From NCBI GenBank assembly GCA_019916065.1, contig CM034238.1, positions 41,069,677 to 41,133,676 of the forward strand: 64,000 nt of DNA, read 5' to 3'. This stretch comes from Vitellaria paradoxa. Its lineage: Eukaryota > Streptophyta > Magnoliopsida > Ericales > Sapotaceae. The translations under genes were made by a program, and so were the position numbers. The first letter of the stretch is position 1, and every line of letters begins with the position of its first letter. Below are positions 37,195-50,200 of the stretch, in pieces. Below the pieces are notes generated by a model. That model was not told the DNA's origin. It worked only from the letters and a program-made list of their open reading frames with translations, and ran no database searches.

Positions 37195-39896
37195 TTACCC
37201 CAACTTCATTGCTTTGGCAGGTGCTTCATTCTTTTGAGCCTGTGGCTGGCTTAGCTGGAGATTTATGGGTGCATGCAAATCATATCCAACAAGTCCATAT
37301 GAAACTCCAGAGCTTCTGTTTGCTTCATTGACACGCTCTGCTTCACAAACCTAAGATGCAAAGACCTGCTCATAATTGGCTAGAGGGGGGTATATGATTT
37401 TTTGTCTATTGTTTGCAATTAGTATTATTTCTCGTTTATCATATGTGGATTTAGTATTACTTTTTTAGACATACCTTTTTTGCATGAAGTTGTGCATTTT
37501 CTTGATGGACTAGGTTTACCTTCTTGTGCAGCTCTATGTTTTCCTGATGAATGAGGCTTCCCTGTAATGAAATCAATAAAAATCAGGTCTTTGATTTTAG
37601 ATGAACTCTTTAACTGACAACTGGGAAGTCTTGTTGTTTTTCCAACATAACCTTTCGGTGTAGCTCTTTTAGTTCTTCAGTTAAAATTTGGTCCTGTAAA
37701 AATAGTAACTGCAATTAGGATTGTGGAAACTCTCTACACAGGGAGACCATGCGCTTTATGAGAAGAAAACAATGTTGGGGATAAGCATATATTACCTTCT
37801 TCATACGGACACCTTTCAAACTCATTTCCAGTTGGTTTTCCAGATTTTGTAGATCTTTGACACTCAAACCAGAAAGTTCTTCTCCCAGCAGTTGCCTGCA
37901 ATTGTAATTCGGCAGCCGCTATTGGTGCATCCTCAAATTATTATATTGCATAAGTTTTATTTTTCAATTTACAGAAACCCATTTTCTCCCAACGTGACCA
38001 TGTTTTTCAGACCATTAGAGTCCCAATTTGAATCTTACATTGTTTTTGTCGTACATTTCATTTTAGCAAAATAAATCTCAATCTTACAAAAACTCCCTTG
38101 GAGGTAAAATTCTATGTTACCAATGTAGAATTTTATTGGATCATAGAATCCCGTCCCCATCCAATCTAATTTTATACTTCATTTTGTTTTTTTGGGTAAA
38201 TATTATTTATTAGGTGAAGAGGTTGGGATGTAATCCATCAGGATGTGGGGGTGCATTCTCCACTTGAGCTAACCCTTCTCGCCTACTTTTGTTTTGCTTT
38301 TTATATATTTTGTTGTACAAGTACTTATTTTTCTGCATGGTCTAAATTAATTTAACATAAGTTATATTGAATCAAATATGCAAAGAAAAACAAATTAAGG
38401 GAATTGATATTTACATTATAGTACTTGAAAATTTACTTGGTTTTAGATACTGCCAAAACTGATTTGGTTGTCCTTGTTTCCTGTTGTTAATTGTCACTGG
38501 TTTTTTTAGGGCTTGGTGCATTTTTCATCGTTCAGCTCTCAGTACATGGTGTATTTCTACTTTTTCAAGTTCATCAAGGGGTCTGCAACAGAGAGTTTAC
38601 CTTTCCTCCTTTTCTTTTTATTATGATGAGGGAAGATTTTAGCAGATTGGTTGGTTGAGTAGTGGAGGGATGATTTTCATTGGAGGATTTGTTGTTGGTA
38701 GCTTGGAACAAAATAGAATGGAAGTGTCCCGCCTGTTATTTTTTGATGATTTTATTGTGTTTTGTGGAGTGGATTTTTTGCAATTTGGAGATGTCAAATG
38801 CGTATTGTTATGTTTTGAAGCATTGTTTGGGTTAAAATTCAATCTGGGAAATTATAGGTTGATTCAGGTTATGGATGTTTAGAATTTGGATGATCTTACT
38901 TCTCTAATGGGGTGTGAAACTAATTTTCTTCCATCATTTAATTTAGGGTTTCCTTTGGGTGCTTATTACAAGGCAAAAAAATGTGCGGGATATTGCAATT
39001 GAAAGATTCTAGAAGAGGCTATCTGGATTCAATCATAAATATTTATCAAAAGGGGCTTGGGTAAGAGTATGTTATCTAGTTGGCCTACTTGTTTCATGTC
39101 CTGGTTTAGTTTACTAGTTTTTGTGGTGAAAAGATGCAAAAAGCCTAAAAGAAAAATTTGAGGAGCAGGGGATGTATTCAAATACCATTTAATTGAGTGG
39201 AATATTGTATGTTTATCCATTAGGGTAGGTGGAATTAATGTTAAGAGATTGAAATTGGTTAGTGAGGCATTGTTGGGTAAATTGCTCTGGAGGTGTGCAT
39301 GTGGGAGAGATAAATTATGGCAGAAGGTTCTGTCTTCAAAATTTGGTGTTCTTTGGGTCAATGGACTTCTTCTGGCAGGCATAGATCTCATGGGTTGAGA
39401 TTGTGAAACGTATTCAAAGCTGTTGGAACGAATGCATGATATCTTTCAATGCAAGTTGGGAGCGGATAGGGTTGTTTTCTGGTGTCATCTGTGAATGATG
39501 GCAGGTTACATGATTCTTTCCCTTTTTATTTGACTTGGCTATAAATAAGGAGGTTTCAGTAGCTACTTGTTTTCATTAATTGGAGAGATCATTGTTTGGA
39601 ATTTTAATTTTTGCCAACTTCAAAAATTGGTGAAGGGGAAGGATGAAGTCAGATTTTGTTCAAATCAGGGGTCTTCGAGGTGAAATTTTAATATGTCACA
39701 TTAATTGGTAAAAAAGAGTGAGACCTTTCTTAAAAAACATCTGGAGGTTTGGAGCTCTACAAAAGGTGGGAGCTTTTTTTTTTTTTTTCTCCGGTGTTGC
39801 ACGCATGCGCGTGGTGGTGTGAATAATTCTCAGAAGAATTCTGGTTGAGAATCTTATTTTGAAGAGGCAGATAATTGCCAATTAGCTTTGCATGTA

Positions 39897-39927
<31 letters not shown>

Positions 39928-40757
39928 GGGGTGGGTGGGAGTGCATTGATCATCTATTTATTCATTGTTTGTGATCGAAGGAATTAGGTGATTTGACTTT
40001 GTCATGTTTCGGAATGTGTTGGGTTTACAAAAGGATGCAAGACCAAATGTTTGAGACTTGGTGGGGTTGTAAGAGGTGTTCAAGAAAAAATTAAGGTATG
40101 GAGAGTTGCTCCCTTTTGCTTAACTTGGTTAATTTGCTGAGTAGAATAGAAAAACCTTATAAGGAATACTGTTGCCTTGTATAGGTTGAAAGGTATTTTA
40201 TTATCTACATTATATAGGTTGATTTTGGGGATATGGATCCAAATTTAAATAGGCTTTTGTCTTTTTTTTTTTTTTTTTATAGTTAAGCGGGGGTAAGGGG
40301 CCGGGGTCGAACCCCGGTGGTGAGCAGGCGCAGGGAAGGCTTTGCCAACCTAGCTAGCAGCCACGCTCAGGCTTTTGTCATTTTTTGATGAAATGATTAC
40401 ATGAGAGTAGGAGTTGTATTTTCTTTTTTTGGCTGGGGTGGTGGGGATTGGGAACATTTCCTTAATGGCTATCTTTCAATAAAATCATTATTATTATTTT
40501 TTAACTGACGAAAGACATGGTGCATTATAGGTGATGTAGTCTTTGATTCCCAGTGGCATGGCTTAATTATTAATACGGATTGAATCTTCTCTACTTGTAC
40601 GGAACACAAATTATGCATCATGATTTTCTAAAGTGCCTTTAGGCCAATGGTTAATAATATTTGAGATTAATTATAATGTGACAGAATGATCTCACCTGTG
40701 GATTTCTTGCAAGTACTTCAGTTGTTGCCTCAAACTTGCTGCTTCCCTTTGCCAAAA
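37195..40757 (-). CDS. AGL17/ANR1-clade MIKC MADS-box factor, K-box and C-terminal exons only
   Basis: Type II MADS-domain transcription factor; Arabidopsis clade members act in root development, nitrate response and flowering. Minus-strand exons are 40757-40696 (62 bp), 37895-37796 (100 bp), 37693-37652 (42 bp), 37561-37475 (87 bp) and 37350-37195, all bounded by GT-AG with continuous phase. Key segments are [20 protein letters not shown], then [19 protein letters not shown] and [14 protein letters not shown] (K-box), then [14 protein letters not shown], then [20 protein letters not shown], and a tail with NLQLSQPQ and a stop after AMKLG. The 62/100/42 exon sizes are classic for MIKC genes. 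The MADS and I exons were not found anywhere to the right, so the gene continues beyond 64000 or lost its 5' end. The tail stops a few residues earlier than the KLGLQLH end usual in this clade. The preceding intron (37896-40695) holds a LINE and SINEs. Confidence 0.88.
38193..38285 (-). repeat. Degenerate tRNA-derived SINE
   Basis: Read on the minus strand, GGGTTAGCTCAAGTGGAGAA is A-box-like and GGATTACATCCC occupies the B-box position. An A-rich tail (a T run on the plus strand, about 38187-38193) follows. The flanking duplication is not clear. Confidence 0.45.
38510..40501 (+). mobile_element. Decayed L1-type LINE in a MADS-gene intron
   Basis: Plus-strand remnants of LINE reverse transcriptase include [16 protein letters not shown] near 38570 and [16 protein letters not shown] near 38730, followed by the same downstream segments as the LINE at 30361 but with many stops. 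The 3' end resembles other L1 tails (CTTTCAATAAAATCATTATT, near 40475-40495). It lies antisense to the MADS-box gene and is older than the LINE at 30361. Confidence 0.75.
40262..40368 (-). mobile_element. SINE with poly(A) tail and target duplication
   Basis: An 11-bp duplication, AGGCTTTTGTC, lies at 40251-40261 and 40369-40379. Read on the minus strand the insert shows TAGCTAGGTTGGCAAAGCC (A-box-like) and GGGGTTCGACCCCGG (B-box), then ends in a 19-base A run. It sits inside the decayed LINE. Confidence 0.85.
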
Positions 40758-41459
40758 CTAGCAAGTACATTGAAGAAGTTAATTATGTCCAATGTGATTG
40801 GGGAATACAGGAACAACACAATTGAATTTAATTAGAGGACTTCATAAGTAGATACTCTTATAATGTGATTGAACAGTAACAAAATAGATTAGCAAGACAA
40901 GAGAAAGAGAGAAAAAATAGCTACAGCCTAAAGTACAATAGCATTGAATGGGCAGCTTTTGTTTTGTTTGTAATTGATGAAGAATCATCAGAAAATGGTA
41001 GAGAGTCTTGATGGCTTTCTAAATTAATTCTAGCTTGTCAAAAAAAGAAATGGGTAAAGAAGCTTGAGATCTTAGATAATCCAGTCTACTAACATACAAT
41101 TGAACAACCAATTTGAGCATATTAAACAACTAATTTGTGCATATATATATTTTTTGGATAAGTAACTATTTTGTACGGATTACATAACTAATCTACATGA
41201 ACATTTGCCCTGTATTCTCAAAATGGATGCCTTTAATAATCAGTTGAATTTTTAGTTTATTTTCTGGTTAGATTTGTGTCAAACATGAACATGATGGGTT
41301 TTCCTGCTATAGTTGAGGGTTGAAATATTTCCCAAAAAGCTGCTTCGTAATCTCATTATGGAATTTTTTTGTTTTAAAATATACTGAGTTGAGATACTTT
41401 GTTCATGCTATTGTATTGTTTTCACTTACATGGGTATAAATCAAGTGAACTCAACAAAG
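40758..41459. other. Intronic or intergenic stretch
   Basis: Sequence immediately upstream of the last visible MADS-gene exon. I searched it for an I-region exon and saw none. Confidence 0.4.
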
Positions 41460-43120
41460 TCTTATTCCCAAACTAGTTGGGGTGGTTACATGGATAATTT
41501 TTCTCCATTCATTTCTGTTAGGATTATTTTTTTTTTGCGTGATTAATTGAAATTAGGTTTTTTCTCATAATTTTATTCCATGTAATTTTAGGTCCACCTT
41601 TGGTCCTTTTTACACCTTTTACTTGGATATAATCACTCTTTCTTATTAGTGCATCTTTAGGTTCGTGTTGGGTATGACCAAATCATCTTAAGTGACCTTC
41701 TCTCAACTTATCTTATATTGTCGTTGTGGGAGATCAGACCCGACGGAGTCATCAGAGGCCGGTAGAGTGAAGTTAAGGTAGTCTAGAGCAAGAGAGAGAG
41801 AAAGAGAGAGTCAATATGGTGATGATAGTGGTAGTGGAGTATGAATGATAAACCCTTCAAAGGAGAAGAGGGTTTATATGGGCTAGAAGGAGTCCTCAAG
41901 GCATGGCTTAAGGCTTCATATTTGCTAGTTGGAGTTTTAGCCTTTAATCGACGTGGCCTTATAAAGAAAGGATTCCTTTCGGGTCTCTCTTTCTCTGGAT
42001 CAGTTGGGGAGCCTTGCTCCCTTGATGATCCCTTCATTTTGTCTACCAAACCACTGGATCCTCAATGATCCCACTGATTGATATATTCACTGGGTAGAGA
42101 AATCTTTAGATCTTGCTCTTTGTCCAAGGGAGGGGACTACCCATGGAAGTGATCTTATCATGGCTAGTCACAGAGAAATCCTATTGCAGTGAAGCGACAT
42201 AAGGTATCTCTCTCACAAGACATGACACTTGTTCGGAAGATGTTGATGGCTCTTGGGCTTCATTGTCGTGGCTCGGATACGCAATCACCGCATCAACATT
42301 CTCAATATCTTATGAGAATGTTGTTTTTTAGCCCAACACTTTGTACCATAAAGCACAATTAGTTTACAATTGCTCTATAAAATTTACCTTTCAACCAGAT
42401 AGTTATTCTATGGTTGCATAAAATATCCGATAGACTTACTCCATCTTAACAACATAGCTTGAATTCTATGACCAATATTCTTTTCAATCTCTCCATTTGC
42501 ATGAACAACTAATCTCAGATATCGAAAATAGTCACAATCCTACTTACCATAAAATTCTTGGATTCTAAATTCCCCCTAATGTTCTAACTCAAGATTAATC
42601 CTAGATCAATTGTAATTGAAAAATTATATGCACCAACTCTGATATTTCTTACATTATTAACTGTTTCTTTATACATGTCCTTGATCATATTAATATATTT
42701 CATAGCTACTCATTTCTTTCCCACTATTCACAATAATATTTCTCTTGGAATTCTATCACATGCTTTCTCTAAATCAATAAAAAAATACGAGAATATTTTC
42801 TCTCTCTCTATAATTTTTCTATCAATATTCTTATTATGAAAATAGATTCCATAGTTGATCTACTAGGCATAAAACTAAATCAGTTCTCTGATATTTTTTT
42901 CGCACATCTTAGCTTGGCCTTAATCACTCTTCCCACAGTTTCATAGTGTGAATCATAAGTTTAGTGCCCATAAAGTTATTACGATTTTGAATATCTATTT
43001 TATTCTTACATATGGTCACTAATATACTTTTCCTCCATTCCCTAGGCGTGTTATTGGCATGCAATATCTTGTTAAGATTAATATGCATAAATTAGAATGC
43101 TAAGTTAACTCTGCCTGTGT
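41460..43120 (-). pseudogene. RTE-type LINE reverse transcriptase relic
   Basis: Minus-strand pieces in N-to-C order: NTPREWRKSILVTICKNK near 43040; MKLWERVIKAKLR near 42920; FIDLEKACDRIPREILL near 42770 (catalytic region, with C where Y is usual); VVHANGEIEKNIGHRIQ near 42490; YRAIVN near 42370; and a final REGHLRWFGHTQHEP near 41690. Stops and frameshifts are frequent. The expected stretch between the YRAIVN and WFGH blocks is replaced by foreign DNA (41724-42335). Confidence 0.75.
41724..42335. mobile_element. Possible solo LTR inside the RTE relic
   Basis: This about 610-bp block interrupts the RTE relic, begins TGTGGGAGATC and ends TTAGCCCAACA, so on the minus strand it reads TGTTGGGCTAA...ACA like an LTR. 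It contains a GA run near 41790. I see no target duplication, and some RTE sequence is missing at the site, so a different origin is possible. Confidence 0.35.
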
Positions 43121-44639
43121 TGTGATTAATGTTTATTTTAAAGGAGGCCCAGATGAAGGAGAGTTTTGATAGTGCCAGTGTAAAACATAGTTTCTATGAA
43201 CACGAATCCAAATGAGTGGGGAAAAAGGATTTATATAGCCAATCTCAACTAGTTCGGAACTAAAGTTTTATTGATTTGTAGATCAATAATTACATTTTGT
43301 TGCCAAAAAAAATAATAATTACATTTTAAATGAAGTGACTAACAATTTTTGCAATTTTTTTAATAAATTCAGAAAATTTAGATTCACAGTTTGAACACAT
43401 CAGCATATTGTAATTGTTATAATAATATACATAATAGATATAAAATAAAATATAATATATTAATCGGATGAGTAACTGGTAACCTGGTATGCTATTAGCA
43501 TAATTGGGTAATAGGTATTGGGTATCCTATAGAGGAATTCCAAACCCATTCCAAATTCACCAGGGTATTTATTTTGAATCTCGAACCCGTCCTAATTTTT
43601 TTAGGGTTTTTCGAAATAGGTTTGAGAGGGTCAAGTTCCGTCGTGTATTCATCCTATTGCCATATCTACACATGAATGCTAGTTTTTGACATTCATGGAG
43701 TTATTCTCTACCATTTGGTATTCAGTTATAGACATATGCTTTAAATTTGTACTTGGGTGCAATCTTAGAAGTATTATCTAGGTGTAGATCATTGTGGTTT
43801 ATCAAATCCAAATTTAATGCCCATGGTTTCTTTTCTATATTTGTTGCATAATGATTCTACTATAAGTGGTACTTGAGAAAACTTGAAGTGTGCTTTTTAC
43901 TTTGGCTTTGCGTTTGGGAAAGAAAAAAATGAATAGAGTTAGATGGTGGTCTTTGGGTGAAAACGGATCTTTGAAATTAGGGCTACCTTAGGCATTCTTT
44001 TCGTGTCTTGGTATTGCAGCCGATGTAAAAATACCACTATGTACTAATTATCGGGGAAAACTATGAAACTTACTAATTGTGGGGTGTAGGTACCTTGGCC
44101 ACTGCTATAAGGCCCAAACTTATCCTCTCACATCCCCTATGGAAATTGTACTTTCTAAGCACTGTTGAATAGTTGCCAGAATATCACGCGACATCCTTCC
44201 ATGGTAGATTTTATCTACGAAATATCTCTCCCCTTGGACTAGGAATAAAGTCTGAGGATTCCTTTAAACGGTTGTATCTTCAAGCAGGACCATTGAGGTT
44301 CAGTGGATTGGTGGTTAAAATCAAGGAACCGTAGAGGTTCCCTTAACTAGTGTAGAAAGATATTTCTGGAGGGAATTCTTATCTTATGAGGGCGTGCTAG
44401 TTTGAGGTTGAATATAATATCCGCCTAACGAATACAAAGCCTTGACTCCAGCTCAAAAGGACTCCTCTCAACTTATATAAATCTTCCTTCTTTGGGGGGT
44501 TCATCACTTGTTATTCACATTCAACTTTCATTACCACCTATACTCTCTCTCTATTGTTCCAGATTGCATTGGTTCTTACCCTTTTACTAGATTTCGATGA
44601 CTTCACAATAGTTAATGATTAGTATAATTCTTAGAAAGT
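43121..44639. other. Noncoding stretch left of the Ty3 relic
   Basis: I see no exon. The right part (about 43900-44640) may include an old LTR or leader of the Tat-like element, but I found no partner LTR and no primer-binding site. Confidence 0.3.
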
Positions 44640-44654
44640 TAGGCCCCACCAGGT

Positions 44655-46903
44655 TTGCACACCCCCCACAACATACTCCATTGGGAGAAGAGTGCTAACC
44701 GTTTATCTGTGGCTACCAACCAAGGTGATAATGATGGATCCCAAGAAAGAAGAGAAGTATCAGAAGGAGAATCCCCCATGGCGGATCAAGTGAGGGTACT
44801 CATTGAGCAGGCATTGGCCTTCCAGCAGTCCCAAGCGGCTAGGCAATGAACCTAGTAGGCAACAATGGAGGCCCTCAGAATCCTCCAACAAAATTCTACA
44901 TTGTTCTTCTCTCCACTCCCAACCCTTCCATCCATTGTCCCTACCGAAAGTAATAATTCTAGTTCCACTGCAACTCCCTCACATCATAGGGGCATCACAT
45001 GGTTGTCCCTTGGTCAATGATTTCCCAGATTACTCCAACCATCATTACCTTCACTTGCAGCCAGATAACTGCTCATCAAACCCCCAATGGCCATACCTCG
45101 CACCTCGTTGAACAAAGAACTCCAACCGACCCTACTCTACCCTCCAATACAACCATTGCCTGAGCTAGCCAAAGTCAGGAGTGTTCACTCTTGAACAGTT
45201 GAAACAGTATTTAGGGATTGGTTTAGTCGGAAAGCTCCATCAGCCCCTCGGGGGTTAGATTTGGATCTCTACCCTCCTTATCCTGCGGAAATTGCTAAAT
45301 TGCCATAACTGGATGGTTACATTGTTCCCGTGTTTGTAAAGTTTGATGGGAAGAGGGGAATTGTTAGGGAACATGTAGTTTGGTTCACTAACATTTAGGA
45401 GTGAAGGGAACGGACAAGAACTTACAATTGAGGGAATTCTCCAAATTCCTGACACACAATGCTCATGTTTGGTACGATAACCTCTCCACGGGAGTCATGA
45501 CTTCATGGGACGACCTAGCAAAGAAGTTCCATGCCAAGTTCTTCTATGTGGAAGAGAGACTTACAACTCTCTACCTCATCCATGAATCGCAGAAATATGG
45601 AGAAGATCTTTTGTCCTTCGTTAAGCGTTTTCAATAGAAAGTAGTAGATGTTTAGGATCCCCTTTTGAAAGGCCACCTGGTGAAGTTATGCACTGAGGGA
45701 ATGCCGTCCCACTTCAAGATGCATATGGCGAACCATTAATTCCTAGATTTTTCCAGTCTCTACGTAACGGCAAGAAATTTGAGTGAGATGGTTATGGGGT
45801 CATTTCGAATGCCAAATTGCTTTTCTGCACCACTGCTACGCAATAATTACGATGCACATTCCCTTGGAAGAATAGATCTTGCCTAGGAGAGAACATATGC
45901 TATGGAAGCTAAGGACAAGATATTAGCACATCAAGTGTATGGGAGACACCATGATCAATGAAAAAGACAACTAAAGGATGAAGTTTTTGCTCCTTTTCAA
46001 TCCCACGTTTCCAGTGCAGACCTTAAGGCCTTCTTGGACGCATGGATAGCCGATGGTGTAGTCACTCCAGCAAAGCCCAAGGTTCCCCCAACATGGTAGG
46101 ATGAAGGAAAGCTAGGGTTCTGTATTTACCATTGAACCTATGAAACATTCTACCCGGGATTTTTGGGCATTTCAGTCGTTATTTCACAAAAATGGTAAGG
46201 AATAAAGAATTGGAGATTGCCTTAAGGGATTTTCTTAAAGATCCATCCTTGACCTAAGGAAGGTACCAAAAATGTAATGCTGTTATCTCATTATGAAAAA
46301 TAGCAGAAGATCCCAGTGTGCGCGGTTTGCATGCCCACACGGGAGACATGCCCAAATTTTGAAGATGTCAGAGTAGAAACTCTGAGTAAAACCTCAAAAT
46401 TCAAAAGCTTCTTTGATTAGATGGGAATATCTCTAGCAACTCGGACGTGAGCAACTAAGGCTCTCCTTCGGGTGGTAAAGAGAACCATGATGAGTGCATG
46501 GAGGTGAATGGATCTATAAGGAGGGCATTTAAAGACAACCTATTGTCCATTAACTTCACGGAGGGAGACCAACAAGTGTAGCATTCACACAATCGTCCAT
46601 TGTATGCCCAAAAAACTATTAATGCAATGGAGTTCTTAAGGGGATTTCTAGATAGAGGAGCATACATTAACATCCTTCCTTTGGCAACATTCCAGGTGAT
46701 AGGAATTTTGAGGGGGCATTTGGTGAGAGAATCCATCACCATTATGGATTTGGAGATTAGGGACAAAAGTCATCGGGGTACGTGTGTAGGCAACCTTAAA
46801 GGTAGGGAAATCTTGTCTCCTGCAAAATTCCATTTGATTGATTCTTCCACATCATACCACACCCTCTTGGGGCAAACATGGCTGCATAGGTTCGTGGCCA
46901 TCC
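44655..46903 (+). pseudogene. Tat-like Ty3 gag and protease remnants
   Basis: Gag-like segments appear at 44655-44849 (MADQVRVLIEQALAFQQSQ) and 45401-45637 (HVWYDNLSTGVMTSWDDLAK, then FVKRFQ and a stop). The protease region at 46600-46903 shows FLDRGAYINILP, where the catalytic region DGGSA has changed, and LLGQTWLHRF. Many stops and frameshifts separate them. The frame is cut at 46903 by the chromovirus insertion. Confidence 0.7.
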
Positions 46904-47250
46904 TGATGTTGGATTGTAGAGAAGAAGAAAGAATCGAAGAATAAGAATGAGAGGGAGAAGAGCGGCCATAGGAAAGAGACACTAATCAGAAATTATTCAT
47001 TCAATCAATAATATTTTGTTAACTCGAATTAGGGTTTAAATAAAAAAATTCATGGGTCTAGCAAAAAGGCCTGAAATAAAATAAACCTAATATTAAAATA
47101 GCTCAATAACAAATGGGTCCAAAATAATAATTAAAATAAAACCTAATTAACTAAGATAAATATTAATAATCAGTCCATAATAATAATGGTTGGGTCTCTT
47201 TGGCCTGACGTCCATACAGATGTCTATATCGTCTATTGGTGTCCGCACCA
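46904..47250 (-). repeat. 3' LTR of the chromovirus
   Basis: Runs TG...CA (plus strand TGATGTTGGATTG to GTCCGCACCA). It matches the right LTR with numerous substitutions and a shorter GAA-rich part. Confidence 0.9.
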
Positions 47251-47270
47251 ACTCCTCCCTAGTGGAAAGT
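47251..47270 (-). other. Polypurine tract of the chromovirus
   Basis: On the minus strand the purine-rich AGGGAGGAGT ends directly at the 3' LTR. Confidence 0.65.
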
Positions 47271-47279
47271 ACTCGGCTC

Positions 47280-50200
47280 TGACGAGGAGGTGGTGTGGAG
47301 ACTCTCATAAAACTCCATGAAACCTGGATCAAGTTGCTAAAGTGTTTCGGTAGGAATCCAAGTGCAATCAGAATCAGGACGACCAACCCAACGAACCAAA
47401 AACCTTCGAATCACGCTATCCTTGGTGAGATCAACTTGCTTATCTAAAATAGTATCAATTTTATTACTGTGTGCAGGACTGGCGGTAATGATGAAGTAGT
47501 AGATATCAAGTTTGGGTTATAGTCAATAGATGGGGCATTAAATGGTGCATTAGGGGGTTGAATATGTCCTTTGTAGGCAATAAGGCCCTCAATATTAAAG
47601 ATGGGGCTAAAATCAAAGTTTGATGGAATTTCAATGACATATGCGTTTAATCCAACCCGTTTTAAAATTTTAAAAGGATTAGCACTACGAGCTTGCAATT
47701 TCGAAATGGATCCAGGAGGAAAACGTTTCGGCCTTATTCTAATTATCACATAATCACCAACATTAAAAGCAACATGTGTTTTATGTAAATCAGCTTTAAG
47801 TTTATATGTCGCTTTAATTGATTCTAATCGCTTATTGATATCAACATGCAAGTCACGAATATGTTGCGCAAATATATCAGCCGACTTAGACACTCTAGCA
47901 AATAGAGATATAGGAACTAAGTCTAAAGGCTTCCTGGGCTTATAACCATGCACAACTTCAAAAGGGCTCATTCGTGTCAACCTCTTCACGGAGTTATTGT
48001 AGGCAAACTGAGCAGTAAGAAGGATTAAATTCCAATTCTATAATGATCATTAACTAAACACCTCAAGAGATTCACTAAGTTACGGTTAATAACTTTTACT
48101 TGGCCATCAGTTTGAGGGTGATATGTTGCGGAAAATTTGAATTTTGTACCAACTAAATGCCAAAGAGTTTTCCAAAAATAGTTAGTAAAATGAGCATCCC
48201 TATCAGTCATTGTAGTTTTAGGTAGACCACATAACTTGACGATCTCTGATAAGTATAACTTGGTAACTCTAGAAGCATTGGATGTTTTACTACAGGGAAT
48301 GAAGTGAGCCATTTTAGAAAAACAATCGACCGCTGCCAGAATAGAATCATGTTTCCTAGATGTGCGAGGGAGTCCTAAAGCAAAGTCGATACTGACATCT
48401 TGCCAAGGACAACTAGGAATAGGAAGGGGGTATAAAGACCAGTATTCTGTTTCCTATGCTTAGCTAACTAACAAGTATGACATTGACTCACTATTCTACC
48501 GACATTCTTCTTCGAACTCGGCTAGTAAAATTGACATTCAACTTCCGCTATAGGCTTGTCACGTCCAAAATGTCTTGAAAGACCTCCTGCATGAACTTCC
48601 CACACTAGGAAATCCCGTACTGAAGTCCTCGGGATGTAAAGTTTATTAGCCTTAAATAAGAATCCATCCTGAAGACGGAATTCGTTAGAAATTTTAGACT
48701 TTTCATTCCATAGCTTTAGAAAAATTTCCCCAAAGTCAGAATATGACTCATTTATCCTTAAGCCTATCGTATCTTATAACTTTAACGACAAAAAGTAAGG
48801 ACACACAAAGACTAAGTGCATCAGCTATCTTGTTCTAACTTATGTTTTATGACAAACGAATAGGCTTACAAGTACTCAATTCAACAACTATGCCTATAAT
48901 TAAGCTTTTTTTGGGAACTTAGATGACGTGAGGCCTCGTGATTAGAATAAAGGACAAACTCTTTCGGGAGTAAATAATGGCGCTAATAGTGTAAGGCTTT
49001 TACCACCACATAAAGTTCTTAAACTCGTTCGGGAGTAAATAATGGCGCTAATAGTGTAAGGCTTGTACCACTGCATAAAATTCTTTGTCATAGGTGGAAT
49101 ATTTTTGCTTAGCCTCACTCAATTTCTTGTTAAATTAAGCAATGGGGTGACGTTCTTGACTCAGTGCTCCTTTAATACCTACTCTTGATGTGTCGCATTC
49201 TACCTCGAAGACTTTTCGAAAAATCAGGGAGACACAACACGGGGACTTAGTCATTCTTTTCTTGATGTTCTTAAAGGCCCTTGTAGCATTCTTTGTCCAC
49301 TTAGACTCTCCTTGTTTCATATATTCAGTTAGAGGGGCCATAATGGTGCTGAACCCTTTAATGAATCGGCATAAAAAGTAGCTAACCCATGGAAACTCCG
49401 CACATCATGAATAGTTTTGGGTTCAGGCCAATTTAGAATTGCTTTAATCTTCGAGGGGATCAGCCGAAATTCTTTTAGAAGACACCACAAATCCTAGGAA
49501 GACAACCTTATTAGTAAAGAATGAACACTTCTTCAAGTTGGATAAAGGTTTTCTTTCCTAAGAGTGGAACAGACTTGAGGAAGGTGGTCCATATATTGAT
49601 CTCTACTTTTATTATAAATAAGGGTATCGTGAAAGTAAACCACCAAAAATTTTCCCATGAATGGCCTAAGCACTTGAGTCATTACTTTCATGAAGGTACT
49701 AGGGGTATTTGAAAGTCCAAAAGGCATGACTCACCACTCATAAAGGCCATCTTTAGTTTTAAAAGCAGTTTTCCATTCATCCTCGAGTTGAATTCTAATT
49801 TGACGGTACGTACTTTTCAAGTCAATTTTAGAAAATGCCATGGCACTTACTATCATGTCTAACATATCATCTAGCTGAGGGATAGGAGAATGATACTTCA
49901 CAGTTATCTTGTTTATTGCCTTGTTGTCTGCACACATTCTCAGAGAACCATTTTTCTTTGGAGTTAAGAGGGTTGGAACAGCATAGGGACTCATACTCTC
50001 TCTAATAAATCCCTTTTTGTGAAGTTCATCAACTTGTCTTTGTAATTCAGCATGCTCAGTAGGATTCATCCCATAGTGTGGTAAGTTAGGAAGTGTAGCT
50101 CCTGGAATTAAATCTATTGTGTGTTGGATGTCATGCAATGGGGATAAACTATCTGGGAGATCACGAAAAACATCTTGAAACTCTGCAGGTATCCCACTTA

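Noticed and set aside
41783..42068. Overlapping open frames on both strands (about 75-88 residues)
   Set aside because: They lie in the LTR-like block inside the RTE relic, include a GA microsatellite, and have no motif.
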